Source: Micrococcus lacusdianchii
Lineage (GTDB): Bacteria; Actinomycetota; Actinomycetes; Actinomycetales; Micrococcaceae
Reading direction: 5' to 3'
Length of the DNA: 64,000 nt
Assembly: GCF_023155805.1 (NCBI RefSeq)
Contig: NZ_JAKNUW010000002.1
Span: 1 to 64,000 of the forward strand
The position numbers and the translations under genes were made by a program. A model generated the notes under the pieces. That model was not told the DNA's origin. It was given only the letters and a program-made list of their open reading frames with translations, and made no database searches. Below are positions 25,123-36,365 of the stretch, one piece after another (the stretch's first letter is position 1; the number at the start of each line of letters is the position of its first letter).

Positions 25123-26946
25123 TCAGCGGGCGTCGTCCGTGCCCTGTGCAGGAGCGGTCCGGCCCGGCCCGTCGCCGGAGGGGGCGGCCCGGCTGCCGGA
25201 GCTCCCGTCCCCGCGGTCATCCCGAGACGCGGGGCCCTCCCCGGGCGCGGTGCCGGCCGCGCCACGACGCGCCGCGGAGGCCCGGCGGAACATCTCGCCG
25301 GCGCGGGCGAGCCGGCCCCACTGGGCGATCTCGGCGGACGCACCGCGGCCGTGGGCGCCGTCGTCGGGATCCCCCGCGGAGCCGCCCCCGGCCGGCATCC
25401 CCTCGGCGTCCTCGATCCCCTCGTCGTCATCCTCCTCGAGCGGGGCCCAGGGGAGGGCCACGGAGAAGGTGGCGCCGCCGCCCTCCGTCTCCAGCAGCCG
25501 GACCGACCCGCCGTGCTGGGCTACGATCGCGGCGACGATGGCCAGCCCCAGGCCCGTGCCCCCGGTCTCCCGGTGGCGGGAGGCGTCCGCGCGGTAGAAG
25601 CGTTCGAAGATGCGTTCGGCGTCCTCCGCGGAGACCCCCTCGCCGTGGTCCCGCACCTCGATCACGGACTGGCGGCTGGCGGCCGCGTCCGTGCCCGTCA
25701 GGAGGTCACGGGTGCCCACGGCCACCTCGATCGGGCTGCCCTCCGGGGTGTAGCGCAGGGCGTTGGTCACGAGGTTGACCACCACCTGGCGGAGGCGGTT
25801 CTCGTCCCCCATCAGGGGCGCCGAGCCGGCCGGTCCGCCGTCGAGGCCGGCCAGCGTCACCCTGCGCTCCGGCGCGTTGACGGAGGCGTCCATCATGGCG
25901 TCCATCCCCAGCACCAGCAGGTCCACGGGCGCATGGTCCAGGGGGCGCTGCTCGTCCAGGCGGGCGAGCGTCAGCAGGTCCTCCACGAGGCGGTGCATGC
26001 GCCCGGCCTCCGACTCGATCCGCCCCATCGCGGCGGCCACGTCCTCCGGCTCGGTGATCCCGCCGTGCCGGTACAGCTCGGAGAAGCCGCGGATCGTGAC
26101 CAGCGGGGTGCGCAGCTCGTGCGAGGCATCCTGCACGAACCGGCGCATCTTGTCCTCGGAGGCCTCCTTGTCCCGGAACGCGGACTCGATGTGCGCGAGC
26201 ATCGCGTTGATGGAGCGGGAGAGCCGCCCCACCTCGGTGCTCGGCGGGCCGGAGGCCACGCGCTGGGTGAGGTCGCCGGCCGCGATCTTCGCCGTGGTCC
26301 GCTCCACGCGGTCCAGGGTGCGGAAGGCCCGCTCCACCAGCAGGTTCGCGACGACGACGGACATGGCCGTGCCGATCAGCCCGATGCTCACCACGAGCGT
26401 CACGACGCGGCTCACGGAGGTGGTGACGCTGTGCAGGGGCAGCGCGATGGCCATGGAGCCCTCGCCGCTGCGCAGGCGGTAGAGCTGCACGCGCCAGCCG
26501 TCGGAGCCGGGCTGCGTGCCGGGGACCTCGAACGAGCCGGACCCGACCGCGTCCACCTCGGCGGTGGTCATGGCGGCCAGGGCCGGGCCGTCCGCGCCGG
26601 GCAGCAGGGGCGTGCTCACCACGGGGTCGCCCCGGGTGTCCCACACCACGCCATAGAAGCGCAGGATGGAGTGCTGGGGGGAGTAGTACCCGCCCGTCTG
26701 GGCCATGGAGGTGAGGTACACGGAGACCGCGTCCTTGTTGGTCTCCATGTCCTCGTCCAGCTGGCGGACCAGCTCGGTGCGGAAGAGGACCGCGGTGACC
26801 AGGGCGATGACGGCCACGAGGATCATCATCAGCGCCGTGATCATCACCACGAGCTTGGTGCGCAGCGGACGGGCGCCCCACCACGTCCGCCACCAGATGC
26901 GCGGGTGGCGGACCCGGTCCGCCGCCCGGCGCAGGCCCTCCTCCAC
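25123..26946 (-). CDS. membrane sensor histidine kinase
   Basis: 607 residues. TM1 lies near 31-53 (KLVVMITALMMILVAVIALVTAVLF), then an extracytoplasmic sensor region of about 135 residues and TM2 near 185-210 followed by a HAMP domain. The DHp helix has the phospho-acceptor His in FVQDASHELRTPLVTIRGF. The ATPase domain shows the N box (RQVVVNLVTNALRYTPEG), G1 (RDHGEGVSAED), F box (FERFYRAD) and G2 (GGTGLGLAI). A tail of about 100 disordered residues follows and is unusual. The GTG at 26946 lies one base after the response regulator stop, so the genes are coupled. The stimulus is not evident. Confidence 0.92.
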   Translation of the reverse strand: MEEGLRRAADRVRHPRIWWRTWWGARPLRTKLVVMITALMMILVAVIALVTAVLFRTELVRQLDEDMETNKDAVSVYLTSMAQTGGYYSPQHSILRFYGVVWDTRGDPVVSTPLLPGADGPALAAMTTAEVDAVGSGSFEVPGTQPGSDGWRVQLYRLRSGEGSMAIALPLHSVTTSVSRVVTLVVSIGLIGTAMSVVVANLLVERAFRTLDRVERTTAKIAAGDLTQRVASGPPSTEVGRLSRSINAMLAHIESAFRDKEASEDKMRRFVQDASHELRTPLVTIRGFSELYRHGGITEPEDVAAAMGRIESEAGRMHRLVEDLLTLARLDEQRPLDHAPVDLLVLGMDAMMDASVNAPERRVTLAGLDGGPAGSAPLMGDENRLRQVVVNLVTNALRYTPEGSPIEVAVGTRDLLTGTDAAASRQSVIEVRDHGEGVSAEDAERIFERFYRADASRHRETGGTGLGLAIVAAIVAQHGGSVRLLETEGGGATFSVALPWAPLEEDDDEGIEDAEGMPAGGGSAGDPDDGAHGRGASAEIAQWGRLARAGEMFRRASAARRGAAGTAPGEGPASRDDRGDGSSGSRAAPSGDGPGRTAPAQGTDDAR

Positions 26947-26947
26947 G

Positions 26948-27655
26948 TCAGCGCTTGTCGTTGGTCCGGAGCAGGTAGCCCACGCCGCGCTTGGTGTGGA
27001 TCATCTTGTCCCGGCCGCCGACGTCGATCTTGCGCCGCAGATAGGAGATGTAGGACTCCACGATCGAGGCGTCCCCGTTGAAGTCGTACTCCCAGACGTG
27101 GTCCAGGATCTGGGCCTTGGAGAGCACCCGGTTCGGGTTCATCATCAGATAGCGCAGCAGCTTGAACTCCGTGGGGGACAGCTCCACGACCTCCCCGCCG
27201 CGGCGGACCTCATGCGCATCGTCGTCCAGTTCGAGGTCGTCCACGCGCAGCACCGCGGAGTCGTCCTCGAGCGACGCCGTGCGGCGCAGCACGGCGCGGA
27301 TGCGCGCCACCACCTCGTCGAGGGAGAAGGGCTTGGTGACGTAGTCGTCCCCGCCCACGGTCAGGCCGGTGACCTTGTCCTCGGTGCCGTCCCGCGCAGT
27401 CAGGAACACCACCGGGAAGTGGCGCCCGGCGGCGCGCAGCCGGCGGGTGACGGTGAAGCCGTCCATGTCCGGGAGCATGACGTCCAGGACGGCGAGGTCG
27501 GGCTGGAACTCCTCCGCGGCCTCGAGTGCCTGGCGGCCGTCCGCGGCCGCGCGGACCTCGAATCCGGCGAAGCGCAGGGAGGTGGAGAGGAGCTCACGGA
27601 TGTTGGGCTCGTCGTCCACCACGAGGAGCCGGGCTTCGGGGTTCTGGGACTGCAT
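26948..27655 (-). CDS. OmpR/PhoB-family response regulator
   Basis: 235 residues. The receiver domain has RLLVVDDEPNIRELL (acidic pair), the phosphorylated Asp in LAVLDVMLPDMDG, the conserved Thr/Ser in VVFLTARD and the Lys in YVTKPFSLDEV. The C-terminal winged helix (VVELSPTEFKLLRYLMMNPNRVLSKAQILDHVW ... YISYLRRKID ... TKRGVGYLL) binds DNA. The ATG at 27655 follows a GGGGGG run; an upstream in-frame ATG is not supported. It is first in the operon with the kinase and is of the TrcR/TcrX type found widely in actinobacteria. Confidence 0.93.
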   Translation of the reverse strand: MQSQNPEARLLVVDDEPNIRELLSTSLRFAGFEVRAAADGRQALEAAEEFQPDLAVLDVMLPDMDGFTVTRRLRAAGRHFPVVFLTARDGTEDKVTGLTVGGDDYVTKPFSLDEVVARIRAVLRRTASLEDDSAVLRVDDLELDDDAHEVRRGGEVVELSPTEFKLLRYLMMNPNRVLSKAQILDHVWEYDFNGDASIVESYISYLRRKIDVGGRDKMIHTKRGVGYLLRTNDKR

Positions 27656-27737
27656 GCCCCCCAGTGTGGTCGGCAGGCCTGGGAGTCTGCTGAACATGTC
27701 CTGACAGGGTGGGCAGGGTGGGCGGGGCGGGGAGGGG

Positions 27738-28028
27738 TCAGGTCCGGGAGCGTCGGACGGCGGAGACCACCACGAACAGGACCATCAGCGTGAAGCCCAG
27801 CGGCAGGCCGAAGAGGCTGAGCCCGTAGAGGACCGGCAGGAAGGCCGGCGTCGCGTCGAGGAAGTAGGACGCCAGCGCCCCGACCAACGCGAGACCGGAG
27901 ACCGCCGTGACCGTCACGCCCACCGCCAGCAGCATCCGCAGGACGGCACGGGGGGCACGGTCGCTGCGCGGGCCCCGGGCACCATCGGAGGCGGGGCGGG
28001 ACGGCGGGGCGGGCTGAGGGGAGGACAC
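27738..28028 (-). CDS. small two-helix membrane protein
   Basis: 96 residues, unrecognised. A proline- and Arg-rich N-terminus (1-27) is followed by two hydrophobic helices (LRMLLAVGVTVTAVSGLALVG and YGLSLFGLPLGFTLMVLFVV) and a short Arg-rich end, so both termini should be cytoplasmic. The GTG at 28028 is six bases after a TACAGT -10 on the minus strand, with no Shine-Dalgarno, which implies a leaderless message. Confidence 0.65.
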   Translation of the reverse strand: MSSPQPAPPSRPASDGARGPRSDRAPRAVLRMLLAVGVTVTAVSGLALVGALASYFLDATPAFLPVLYGLSLFGLPLGFTLMVLFVVVSAVRRSRT

Positions 28029-28034
28029 CGTCCC

Positions 28035-28053
28035 ACTGTAGTGCGGCTATCCT
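28035..28053. promoter_or_regulatory. divergent promoters for the small membrane protein and the cold-shock gene
   Basis: Minus strand: TACAGT (28040-28035) six bases before GTG 28028. Plus strand: TATCCT (28048-28053), giving a leader of about 185 bases before the cold-shock gene. Confidence 0.55.
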
Positions 28054-28244
28054 GGAGGATCAGTGACTCTCGTCCCCCGCCGCCCGCAGCGAGGAGAGCG
28101 GCCGACGGTCCCACCGATGCCGCGGCGCAGGACCGCACCGGTGCGAGGACCCGGCCGCCCCGCGACCGAACGGCGTGCGGCGCACGCGCGGACTGCCCGC
28201 GCCCGCGCCCCGGGACGCTCCGACCGACGAAGGCAGGTGCCCAG

Positions 28245-28628
28245 ATGCCCACGGGCCGCATCAAGTTCTACGACTCCGACAAGGGGTTCGGCTTCGCCCA
28301 CACCGACGACGGCGAGGAGGTGCACATCCCCTCCTCCGCGCTCCCCGCCGGCCTGACCGAGCTGCGCTCGGGCACCCGCGTCCAGCTCGGCGTCGCCGAA
28401 GGCCGCCGTGGCAAGCAGGCCCTGTCCGTGCAGGTCCTCGAGGACGGCCCGTCCGTGGTGCGCAACCACCGGCCGTCACCGGACCGCATGGCGGAGATCA
28501 TGGAGGACCTCATCAAGGTCCTGGACCAGACCTCGAACGCCCTGCGCCGCGGCCGCTACCCGCAGCGGGCCCAGGCCGAGAAGGTCGCCGCCGTGCTGCG
28601 CCGCGTGGCCGACGACCTGGAGGCGTGA
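28245..28628 (+). CDS. cold-shock-domain protein with C-terminal helical extension
   Basis: 127 residues. Residues 1-65 form a cold-shock beta-barrel: TGRIKFYDSDKGFGFAHTDDGEEVHIPSSAL has the RNP1 motif KGFGF, while RNP2 is altered (EVHI rather than VFVH). Residues 75-127 (DRMAEIMEDLIKVLDQTSNALRRGRYPQRAQAEKVAAVLRRVADDL) are a helical extension that short Csp proteins lack; it occurs in an actinobacterial subfamily. It should bind single-stranded nucleic acid. The ATG at 28245 is the family start. The long untranslated leader resembles those of cold-regulated mRNAs. DUF3027 follows four bases downstream. Confidence 0.85.
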   Translation: MPTGRIKFYDSDKGFGFAHTDDGEEVHIPSSALPAGLTELRSGTRVQLGVAEGRRGKQALSVQVLEDGPSVVRNHRPSPDRMAEIMEDLIKVLDQTSNALRRGRYPQRAQAEKVAAVLRRVADDLEA

Positions 28629-28632
28629 GGCC

Positions 28633-29106
28633 ATGACCTCCCGTGATCCGGAGATCGCCTCGGACGAGACCTTCGCCCCCGACGTGTCCGAGGGCACCGC
28701 AGTCGTGGACGGCGCAGCAGCGGCTCCTGCCGCCCCGCCTCGGCGTCGCCGCGCCCCGAAGCGGGACGAGGTCCTCGCCGCGGCCGTGGCCGAGGCCCGT
28801 GCCGGCCTGGCCGGGCTGGCGGCCGACGACCAGGTGGGGGAGCACCTCGGTGCCACCGCGGACGACGACCGCCTGATGACGCACCGCTTCGCCTCCGCCC
28901 TGCCGGGCTACACCGGGTGGGTCTGGTACTCCACCGTCGCGCGCGCCCCGCGCAGCCGGCACGTGACCGTGTGCGAGACGGGCCTGGAGGCGGGGGAGGG
29001 CGCCGTCGTCGCCCCGCCCTGGGTGCCCTACGCGGAGCGCGTCAGCGCTGAGGAGCGCGAGCGCCTGGCCGCGGTGGCCGAGGGCCGTGTCCCCGACCAG
29101 GACTGA
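28633..29106 (+). CDS. DUF3027 protein
   Basis: 157 residues. Acidic, Ala-rich residues 1-38 precede a conserved region: RDEVLAAAVAEARAGLAGLA, LMTHRFASALPGYTGWVWYSTVARAPRSRHVTVCETGL and VAPPWVPYAERVSAEER. The family is confined to actinobacteria and has no known function. It lies four bases after the cold-shock gene, with serC convergent beyond a terminator. Conserved Trp residues (GWVWY, PPWVPY) suggest a binding surface. This gene order recurs in actinobacteria. Confidence 0.75.
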   Translation: MTSRDPEIASDETFAPDVSEGTAVVDGAAAAPAAPPRRRRAPKRDEVLAAAVAEARAGLAGLAADDQVGEHLGATADDDRLMTHRFASALPGYTGWVWYSTVARAPRSRHVTVCETGLEAGEGAVVAPPWVPYAERVSAEERERLAAVAEGRVPDQD

Positions 29107-29113
29107 CCACGAC

Positions 29114-29149
29114 GGCGGGGCGGGCCGGTGCGTGCCGACCCGCCCCGCC
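29114..29149. terminator. bidirectional terminator between DUF3027 and serC
   Basis: Eleven-base arms (29114-29124 and 29139-29149) are exact complements, with convergent genes on both sides. Confidence 0.8.
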
Positions 29150-29161
29150 CGTGCGCCGGGC

Positions 29162-33808
<4,647 letters not shown>

Positions 33809-33823
33809 TCACGGGACACGACT

Positions 33824-33857
33824 GTTCATGTCATCTGAACGTTCAGATAGCATGAAC
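33824..33857 (+). promoter_or_regulatory. operator/promoter of the AbiE-like module: two tandem 17-bp dyads
   Basis: GTTCATGTCATCTGAAC (33824-33840) and GTTCAGATAGCATGAAC (33841-33857) are head-to-tail copies of GTTCA-N7-TGAAC. A third GTTCA half-site at 33807-33811 keeps the same 17-base phase. The second dyad contains a TAGCAT -10 (33848-33853), six bases before the GTG start at 33860, so a bound repressor would cover the promoter of a leaderless gene. Confidence 0.75.
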
Positions 33858-33859
33858 GC

Positions 33860-34864
33860 GTGCGCTGGATAGCCCCGGGCCCGGAGGAGACCGCTCCCTA
33901 CGCGCGCGCACTGGCCGGTGTGGACGTCGTCCCCGACGCTGCCGGAGAGACGGTCCTTCTCCCCACTGGTCAACGGCGGCGGCTCGCGCTCTGGGGGGAT
34001 GTGGATGCCGTGGACCCCCGTCGGGAGTCATCGAGTGTGCTCGAGGCACTGGAGATCGTGCCCGTGACGGAGGGTGACCTTCTCCTGCTCCCCGTCGTCG
34101 ACGCCGCCCTCGGGCGCCGTCTGCGGGACCGTGGCGTGGCCTATGTGGACCGCCACGGTAACGCTGACATCCGAGCTCCCGGCCTCCTCATCCATGTCGA
34201 GGGGCGACGCCGCGCCACGGCGGCTCGAAGGTCCGATGTCCACGGGGGGTATGGCGGTCGGATCAGCACGCCATCGGGTCTCAGGGTGGTCTTCGCTCTG
34301 CTGTGCGTTCCGGATCTGCGTCAGTCGCCCGTGCGTGACGTCGCCAGAGCCGCCGCGGTCTCTGTCGGCTCGGCCCAGCAGAGCCTTCACGCTCTCCGTC
34401 AGCAGGATTACCTGGTCCCGGCGGGTCGTCCGCAACGCGCGCTCGGCCGGCGAGGTGACCTCATACGCCTCTGGGCATTGGGGTATCGAGAAAGGCTCGT
34501 GGGGACGTTGGCGACGAGGTTCGTCACTGCCCCGACACCGCCCTTGCTGCTGGCGGAGACCTTGATGGAGCGCACGGACGCCACCCTGGCCGGCGACGCC
34601 GTGGCGCCGACCGTGCGGAACGGGACCGGCGTGGTCGTGTTCGACCGTCCGCCGTGGGCTGACGTGGTCAGGGTCGGTCGACTGCGCACAGCGGCGGAGG
34701 CCACCGACATGGTCCTGCGCGAGCGGTTCTGGGACGAGAGCCTCCTCATGGTCGGTCCGACGGCACCTCCGCTGCTGACAGCGGCGGAACTCCTCTGCAC
34801 TGTGGACCCTCGACTGCGTGAGGCGGGGGAGCAGGTGCTGGATGAGGAGGCCCGCCGTGGGTGA
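33860..34864 (+). CDS. AbiEi-family antitoxin-like protein (COG4861 type), type IV toxin-antitoxin
   Basis: 334 residues. The segment GVAYVDRHGNADIRAPGLLIHVEGRRR near residue 90-117 is the family's conserved beta stretch (F/Y-x-D-x-x-G-N). A winged helix follows (about 135-215): SGLRVVFALLCVPDLRQSPVRDVARAAAVSVGSAQQSLHALRQQDYLVP and LIRLWALGYRERLVGTLATRF. AbiEi proteins bind inverted repeats in their own promoter and counteract AbiEii. The GTG start leaves no room for a Shine-Dalgarno after the second dyad. Codon choice is far more relaxed (many A/T third positions) than in neighbours, which suggests transfer. The next gene overlaps its end. Confidence 0.75.
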   Translation: MRWIAPGPEETAPYARALAGVDVVPDAAGETVLLPTGQRRRLALWGDVDAVDPRRESSSVLEALEIVPVTEGDLLLLPVVDAALGRRLRDRGVAYVDRHGNADIRAPGLLIHVEGRRRATAARRSDVHGGYGGRISTPSGLRVVFALLCVPDLRQSPVRDVARAAAVSVGSAQQSLHALRQQDYLVPAGRPQRALGRRGDLIRLWALGYRERLVGTLATRFVTAPTPPLLLAETLMERTDATLAGDAVAPTVRNGTGVVVFDRPPWADVVRVGRLRTAAEATDMVLRERFWDESLLMVGPTAPPLLTAAELLCTVDPRLREAGEQVLDEEARRG

Positions 34865-35468
34865 TCCCTTCGCGGACATCGCCTCCGTGCTTCGCGCGGT
34901 CTCCCATCGTGTGGGGTCCGAGATCATGGTGATCGGCGCCCATGCTCGCGATGCGGTGCTCGCGCAGCTCGGAGCGCAGCCGGGGCGACAGACTGAGGAC
35001 GTCGATGTGGTCGTCGGCATCCCGGCTGGCACGTCGTACAGGGATGTGGTCCACGCACTGGGGACTCCTGTCAATGAGAAGGGGTACACCTTCACGGTCG
35101 AAGGCATGCCGGTGGACGTGCTCCCGTCCATCGACGTCCCGGAGGAAGCAGCTCGTTTCTCGCCTGCGCGTGACATCGTGCTGGATGTGCGCGGCCAAGC
35201 AGAGGCGTACGCGTCCGCCATGCGGGTCGAGGTGGCGCATGACTGCGTGGTGCGCGTGCCCACGGCTGAGGCGCTGGCCCTGCTCAAGGTCATCGCATGG
35301 AACGTCCGCCGTGGTCAGACTTCCAAGGATGCGAAGGACCTGCGCGCACTCCTGGGCGCGATGGTGGAGCGACGGCTCGAGTCCGACGCCCTGCTGCATG
35401 ACATGGGGCTGTCCGGCCCCCCTCCGCGTCTGGGACCTGCGCCTCGCAGCGCTCCGGTTGGGACTTGA
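34857..35468 (+). CDS. AbiEii-like nucleotidyltransferase (COG4849 type), predicted toxin
   Basis: 203 residues. The GTG at 34857 has GAGGAGG six bases upstream and overlaps the antitoxin stop by eight bases. It has the nucleotidyltransferase core: IMVIGAHARDAVLAQLG (the hG[A/S]-like helix) and RQTEDVDVVVGIPA with the metal-binding Asp-x-Asp; GMPVDVLPSIDVP supplies the third-carboxylate strand. VRVPTAEALALLKVIAWNVRRGQTSKDAKDLRALLGAM is the helical part typical of this family. AbiEii toxins of the DNA polymerase beta fold transfer nucleotides to tRNA or other acceptors. The stop lies 12 bases from the 3' end of tRNA-Arg. Confidence 0.75.
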   Translation: MGDPFADIASVLRAVSHRVGSEIMVIGAHARDAVLAQLGAQPGRQTEDVDVVVGIPAGTSYRDVVHALGTPVNEKGYTFTVEGMPVDVLPSIDVPEEAARFSPARDIVLDVRGQAEAYASAMRVEVAHDCVVRVPTAEALALLKVIAWNVRRGQTSKDAKDLRALLGAMVERRLESDALLHDMGLSGPPPRLGPAPRSAPVGT

Positions 35469-35480
35469 GGGCCGCTGACA

Positions 35481-35557
35481 TGGTGCCCCAGGCCGGAATC
35501 GAACCGACGGCCTACCCTTTAGGAGAGGGTCGCTCTATCCAACTGAGCTACTGGGGC
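35481..35557 (-). tRNA. tRNA-Arg (anticodon CCT)
   Basis: On the minus strand: acceptor GCCCCAG/CTGGGGC, D stem GCTC/GAGC, anticodon stem ACCCT/AGGGT around CTCCTAA, T stem GTCGG/CCGGC; CCA is encoded. A TAGACT -10 on the same strand (35603-35598) lies 40 bases upstream. Its 3' end faces the AbiE-like module, the usual orientation for element insertion at a tRNA. Confidence 0.95.
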
Positions 35558-35613
35558 GCAGGACACGTGCGCCGCGGCGCATCCGGTCCGGTGGGTGAGT
35601 CTAGCCGAGGCAC

Positions 35614-36255
35614 TCAGCGGCGGGCCCGCGTCCCGCGGCCGCCGCGCCAGAGCATCACCGCGACGGCGACCGCGATCACCGCCAGCAGGACCCAGCGGAT
35701 CAGGGTGAGCGCCGCGGCCAGGCCGGCTCCGGCACCGCCCGCGGCGATCGCCTGCTCGATGGCGAGGCCCTCCCAGACGTCCACGACGGCGAACACCACG
35801 CCCAGCGCCAGCGCGCCCCACTTCGCGGCGGCCGGGCGCAGGCGCCAGGCGCCCACCACGGCCACCGTCAGCGCCACGGCCACCGCGAAGATCACCCCGG
35901 CGGTCTTGTGCACCCAGTTGAGCTGACCCCGGGCGGCCTCGTCCATGACGCCGGAGAGGGCGACCACGTGGTCCTGTCCGTAGCGCAGCATCGAGTCGGG
36001 CATCGCCAGCCCGCCGGTGAGCTGGGTCATCTGCTGCAGGACGAGCAGGTGGTAGTAGGCGCCGATGAACAGGGTGGTGCCGATCAGCGCGATCACGAGC
36101 ATCGCGGGGCTGCCCTCCTGCGCGGCGGCCGTCGCCAGGTCCTCGCGGGGAGACACGTCCCGCAGCGTGGCGCGGTCGTGCGCGGGGGCCGCCGTCGAGC
36201 CGGCGGAGGGGCCGGACTGCGGGCGGCGGTGCTTGCTGGTCTTCTTCTTGGCCAC
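35614..36255 (-). CDS. four-helix membrane protein of unknown function
   Basis: 213 residues from the GTG at 36255, which has AGGAG seven bases upstream. A basic N-terminus (AKKKTSKHRRPQSG) and a polar region to residue about 48 precede four transmembrane helices: AMLVIALIGTTLFIGAYYHL, WVHKTAGVIFAVAVALTVAVVG, ALALGVVFAVVDVWEGLA and LIRWVLLAVIAVAVAVMLW. A possible extracytoplasmic loop (GLAMPDSMLRYGQDHVVALSG) lies between the first two. The C-terminus is Arg-rich. No family is recognised. It is divergent from pcrA and upstream of tRNA-Arg on the same strand. Confidence 0.65.
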   Translation of the reverse strand: MAKKKTSKHRRPQSGPSAGSTAAPAHDRATLRDVSPREDLATAAAQEGSPAMLVIALIGTTLFIGAYYHLLVLQQMTQLTGGLAMPDSMLRYGQDHVVALSGVMDEAARGQLNWVHKTAGVIFAVAVALTVAVVGAWRLRPAAAKWGALALGVVFAVVDVWEGLAIEQAIAAGGAGAGLAAALTLIRWVLLAVIAVAVAVMLWRGGRGTRARR

Positions 36256-36365
36256 GTCGGACTCCTGGGGCGGGGCGAGGATCGGCCCCATCCTCCCAGG
36301 CGGGGGCGGCGTCGGGGGAATCGGCCCGCTGCCGTGTCCGGACCCGCGCCTAGACTGGCCGGGCC

